A stretch of DNA of 8,432 bases from Erysipelothrix sp. (GTDB lineage: Bacteria > Bacillota_I > Bacilli_A > Erysipelotrichales > Erysipelotrichaceae): assembly GCA_012520695.1 (NCBI GenBank), contig JAAYNU010000207.1, positions 1 through 8,432 on the forward strand, in the 5' to 3' direction. Positions 6,707 through 8,432 of the stretch are shown piece after piece. The translations under genes and the position numbers were made by a program. Every line of letters begins with the position of its first letter. Position 1 is the first letter of the stretch. A model generated the notes under the pieces. That model saw only the letters and a list, made by a program, of their open reading frames with translations, was not told the origin of the DNA and did no database searches.

Positions 6707-7255
6707 ATGAAAACTAACTTAGAAATTGAGTATAAATCACTCATAAACAAAACAGAATATAAGAAATTCCTAGAGCTTTTTGACTTTTCCCGGGAAATAA
6801 TCCAGACAAATGTCTACTTTGATACCCCCGATGCAAAGCTCTATAATTTAAAAATGATGTGTAGAATACGCATTATTGAGGATGTTTTTGAGTACACACT
6901 TAAGGTTCCACAATCAGAAGGCGTTATGGAATTTGAAGTAACTCTTGATGAATTATCTCTTGATCATCCTGCCATTAAAGAACACTTTAGTACACTAGGA
7001 ATCAATGTAAATGAACTTAATGAAACATGCAGAAGTACTACGCATCGACGTATTTTCATTGATAAATACGGTGAATGGTGCTTAGATGATAACGCTTTCA
7101 GTAATCATCATGATTTTGAAATTGAGTATGAGCTTCATGAAGCAAATGAAAAAGCATATCCACATTTCGTAGATACGCTTCAATTATTAAATATAAAATT
7201 CAAGAAAGCAGAGCCTAAATATATACGAGCTCTACATTCATCTCAACAAGAATAG
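6707..7255 (+). CDS. CYTH-domain protein (triphosphate tunnel metalloenzyme, YjbK-like)
   Basis: CYTH proteins fold into a beta-barrel tunnel that binds triphosphate-containing substrates and divalent metal; bacterial members are often tripolyphosphatases. The 182 residues cover one CYTH domain. The signature EIEYK is at 6-10. R53 and R55 lie in MMCRIRI, K66 in YTLKVPQ, and E75 and E77 in the next strand. RR follows at 114-115, D126-D127 in WCLDDNAF, and E138 and E140 in FEIEYEL. The C-terminal EPKYIRAL (169-176) corresponds to the usual PSKYxRA. These positions match the inward-facing basic and acidic residues of the family, so activity is plausible. The ATG at 6707 is set by the EIEYK position. 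There is no ribosome binding site, and the -10 box ends 6 nt before the ATG. The gene diverges from nadK, a genomic association also seen in Bacillus. Its last 41 bp overlap a convergent gene. Confidence 0.9.
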   Translation: MKTNLEIEYKSLINKTEYKKFLELFDFSREIIQTNVYFDTPDAKLYNLKMMCRIRIIEDVFEYTLKVPQSEGVMEFEVTLDELSLDHPAIKEHFSTLGINVNELNETCRSTTHRRIFIDKYGEWCLDDNAFSNHHDFEIEYELHEANEKAYPHFVDTLQLLNIKFKKAEPKYIRALHSSQQE

Positions 7256-8066
7256 ATTCAAATGGTTCAAGGCTTGTTTTACTTACCAGTGAACACTTGA
7301 TATTTAAATCTTTCAATTCGTGTTTTAATACACTTATAATCCCAATCAGTTCATAGAACTGATTTTTTATTGACGAAACAGGTATGTAGATTTCCGCTTC
7401 ATTAGAATTGAGTCGATATCCAAAATTACCTAAGCGAACAACGGCGTCTACTTGATTCATGATTTTCTCTTGCGATTGTGTCCAGTTAACATTAATTCGC
7501 TCAAGAGTTTGCCTCAATATTTGTTCATCGATAATTTTTTGATGATTCACTCTTTTAGGGTTCATCATTTGTGTCCAGGGATCTAATCCATGATCATTCC
7601 CCTTCTGAATAAGTTTCATTGACTGTTTGTATTCTAAATAAGTGAAGGACTCAAGTCGTTTACTGATCTGAACATCAATTTCACTCATATAGACCGGCGC
7701 TTGGAAAAACGTCACATCTTCCAAATAGATTGATTGAATCTGTTTTGGGAGTGTTTCATCGGTTCCATATCCAAGAATTGCGGATTTGAAGCTATCATAT
7801 GTAGGATAGCCATTTTCTTGATCAAATTGCTCCCACATCCTACGAACACTCATCGTTCTCATCTGTGTTGCGCGTCCGTATCCAATAACCCCTTTTTCTT
7901 TGGTTATAGGATGCGGATTTCTTTTATCAATGAAAAACAATAAGTCTCCTATCGTAAAGCGTTCGAAGTTCTTAAGACTCAGTCGCCAAAAGTTCATTGA
8001 AGAATTTGCATTCAATCGGTGAAATTCCAACATTTTTTCATCTGATACGTAGGCTATTGAGCTCAT
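7215..8066 (-). CDS. Protein of unknown function, possible PUA/EVE-like N-terminal domain
   Basis: I do not recognise this 283-residue protein. It has no signal peptide or membrane segment and is probably cytoplasmic. The N-terminal half has a pattern like PUA-superfamily (EVE/ASCH) small barrels. It shows NFWRLSLKNFERF with W27 in a buried-looking position, GDLLFFIDK at 40-48, GVIGYGRA at 59-66 and then VTFFQAPVYMSEI at 118-130. EVE and ASCH domains bind modified bases or RNA, but the match here is only by eye. The C-terminal half (about 140-283) is mixed helix and strand with no motif I know; WTQSQEKIMNQ near 195 starts a second region. AGGAGA at 8072-8077 is 5 nt before the ATG. The gene starts 9 nt after the recR stop, so it is probably co-transcribed with recR. 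Its last 41 bp overlap the convergent CYTH gene, and it carries the terminator of that gene within its coding region. Confidence 0.8.
   Translation of the reverse strand: MSSIAYVSDEKMLEFHRLNANSSMNFWRLSLKNFERFTIGDLLFFIDKRNPHPITKEKGVIGYGRATQMRTMSVRRMWEQFDQENGYPTYDSFKSAILGYGTDETLPKQIQSIYLEDVTFFQAPVYMSEIDVQISKRLESFTYLEYKQSMKLIQKGNDHGLDPWTQMMNPKRVNHQKIIDEQILRQTLERINVNWTQSQEKIMNQVDAVVRLGNFGYRLNSNEAEIYIPVSSIKNQFYELIGIISVLKHELKDLNIKCSLVSKTSLEPFESILVEMNVELVYI
7344..7368 (+). terminator. Intrinsic terminator of the CYTH transcript, inside the opposing coding region
   Basis: AATCAGTTC (7344-7352) and GAACTGATT (7356-7364) form a perfect 9-bp stem with a 3-nt loop ATA. A run of six T ends at 7368; two of them also close the stem. 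On the minus strand the hairpin is followed by GGG, not T, so it acts only for plus-strand transcription. It lies about 90 nt past the CYTH stop and within codons for NQFYELI of the unknown minus-strand gene. Confidence 0.75.
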
Positions 8067-8075
8067 AAGATTCTC

Positions 8076-8432
8076 CTATTCTATTTCGTTGCGACCCTCG
8101 AAGGCTTTCAGCAGTGTCATATCATCAGCATAATCCAGATGACCACCAATCGGTAAGCCAAACGCGAGACGGGTTATTTTACATTTAAATTCTAGTTTCT
8201 TCGCTAAGTAGAGCGCTGTCATTTCTCCTTCTACTGTTGCGTTCAATCCTATAATCACTTCTTCAACACCGTTTTCAACTCTTCGTAATAAGTCTTGAAT
8301 ATTCAATTGATCGGGTAATATACCCTTTTGAGTGGATATTACACCACCGAGTACGTGGTATAAGCCATTATACTGATTCATCTTCTCGATTGAGAAGACT
8401 TCCTTAACATTTGATACGACACAGATAATGCT
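8076..8432 (-). CDS. recR: Recombination protein RecR (5' end beyond window)
   Basis: RecR works with RecO (and RecF) to load RecA at single-stranded gaps during recombinational repair. The visible 118 residues are the C-terminal part of a protein that is normally about 200 residues; the helix-hairpin-helix and C4 zinc finger lie outside the window. The fragment starts in the Toprim domain with IICVV, followed by YNGLYHVLGG. The acidic Toprim segment is NATVEGEMTA, and the C-terminal family block is GLPIGGHLDYADDMTLLKAFEGR. The reading frame is open through the right edge, so the internal ATG at 8381 is not the start. The stop (TAG) lies inside the ribosome binding site region of the next gene, which begins 9 nt downstream, so the two are probably one operon. 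Confidence 0.95.
   Translation of the reverse strand, partial: SIICVVSNVKEVFSIEKMNQYNGLYHVLGGVISTQKGILPDQLNIQDLLRRVENGVEEVIIGLNATVEGEMTALYLAKKLEFKCKITRLAFGLPIGGHLDYADDMTLLKAFEGRNEIE

Noticed and set aside
8379..8381. Internal ATG as the start of a 101-residue protein
   Set aside because: The frame continues upstream with clear RecR sequence (IICVV and onward) to the window edge, so this is an internal methionine.
8381..8398. 7-bp inverted repeat TCTTCTC/GAGAAGA in recR
   Set aside because: It is short, has no T-run and is within the coding region; likely chance.

Overview
The window reads as ordinary chromosome from a low-GC Gram-positive bacterium. Strong AAGGAGG-type ribosome binding sites, AT-rich spacers, standard stop codons and the protein sequences fit the Firmicutes. 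The MnmG, NAD kinase, CYTH and RecR sequences suggest an Erysipelotrichaceae-like lineage such as Erysipelothrix. That placement is an inference from recognition, not from a search. There are eight protein genes, two of them cut by the window edges. I see no tRNA, rRNA, CRISPR array, insertion sequence or phage gene, and no gene-free stretch longer than about 130 bases.

Left part, minus strand (1-2520): mnmG, a tRNA wobble-uridine modification enzyme, is followed with a 1-nt gap by a Gfo/Idh/MocA-type NAD(P)-dependent oxidoreductase that runs off the left edge. The oxidoreductase ribosome binding site lies inside the last codons of mnmG, so the two genes are probably co-transcribed.

Middle, plus strand (2587-5833): a compact three-gene operon diverges from mnmG. 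It encodes a short GntR regulator of the YtrA type, an ABC transporter ATPase, and one large permease with about nine membrane segments and a C-terminal extracytoplasmic domain of roughly 290 residues. The regulator overlaps the ATPase by 17 nt, and the ATPase is separated from the permease by 1 nt. An inverted repeat sits on the -10/start region and looks like an autorepression operator. This layout is typical of transporters that respond to cell-envelope stress or peptide antibiotics, but the substrate cannot be read from the sequence.

Right part (5837-8432): NAD kinase (minus) converges on the permease with a 3-nt gap. It diverges from a CYTH/triphosphate tunnel enzyme gene (plus) across an 87-bp spacer holding two opposed extended -10 promoters. 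The CYTH promoter puts the predicted transcription start on the ATG, so its mRNA is probably leaderless. CYTH overlaps by 41 bp the tail of a convergent gene of unknown function. A near-perfect intrinsic terminator for the CYTH transcript lies inside that unknown gene. The unknown gene follows recR (5' end outside the window) by 9 nt, suggesting a recR-unknown operon.

The features most worth a second look are the terminator embedded in an opposing coding region, the leaderless CYTH mRNA, the putative operator of the ABC operon, the unknown PUA/EVE-like protein linked to recR, and an 11-bp perfect hairpin inside the permease gene. None of them proves a new system.
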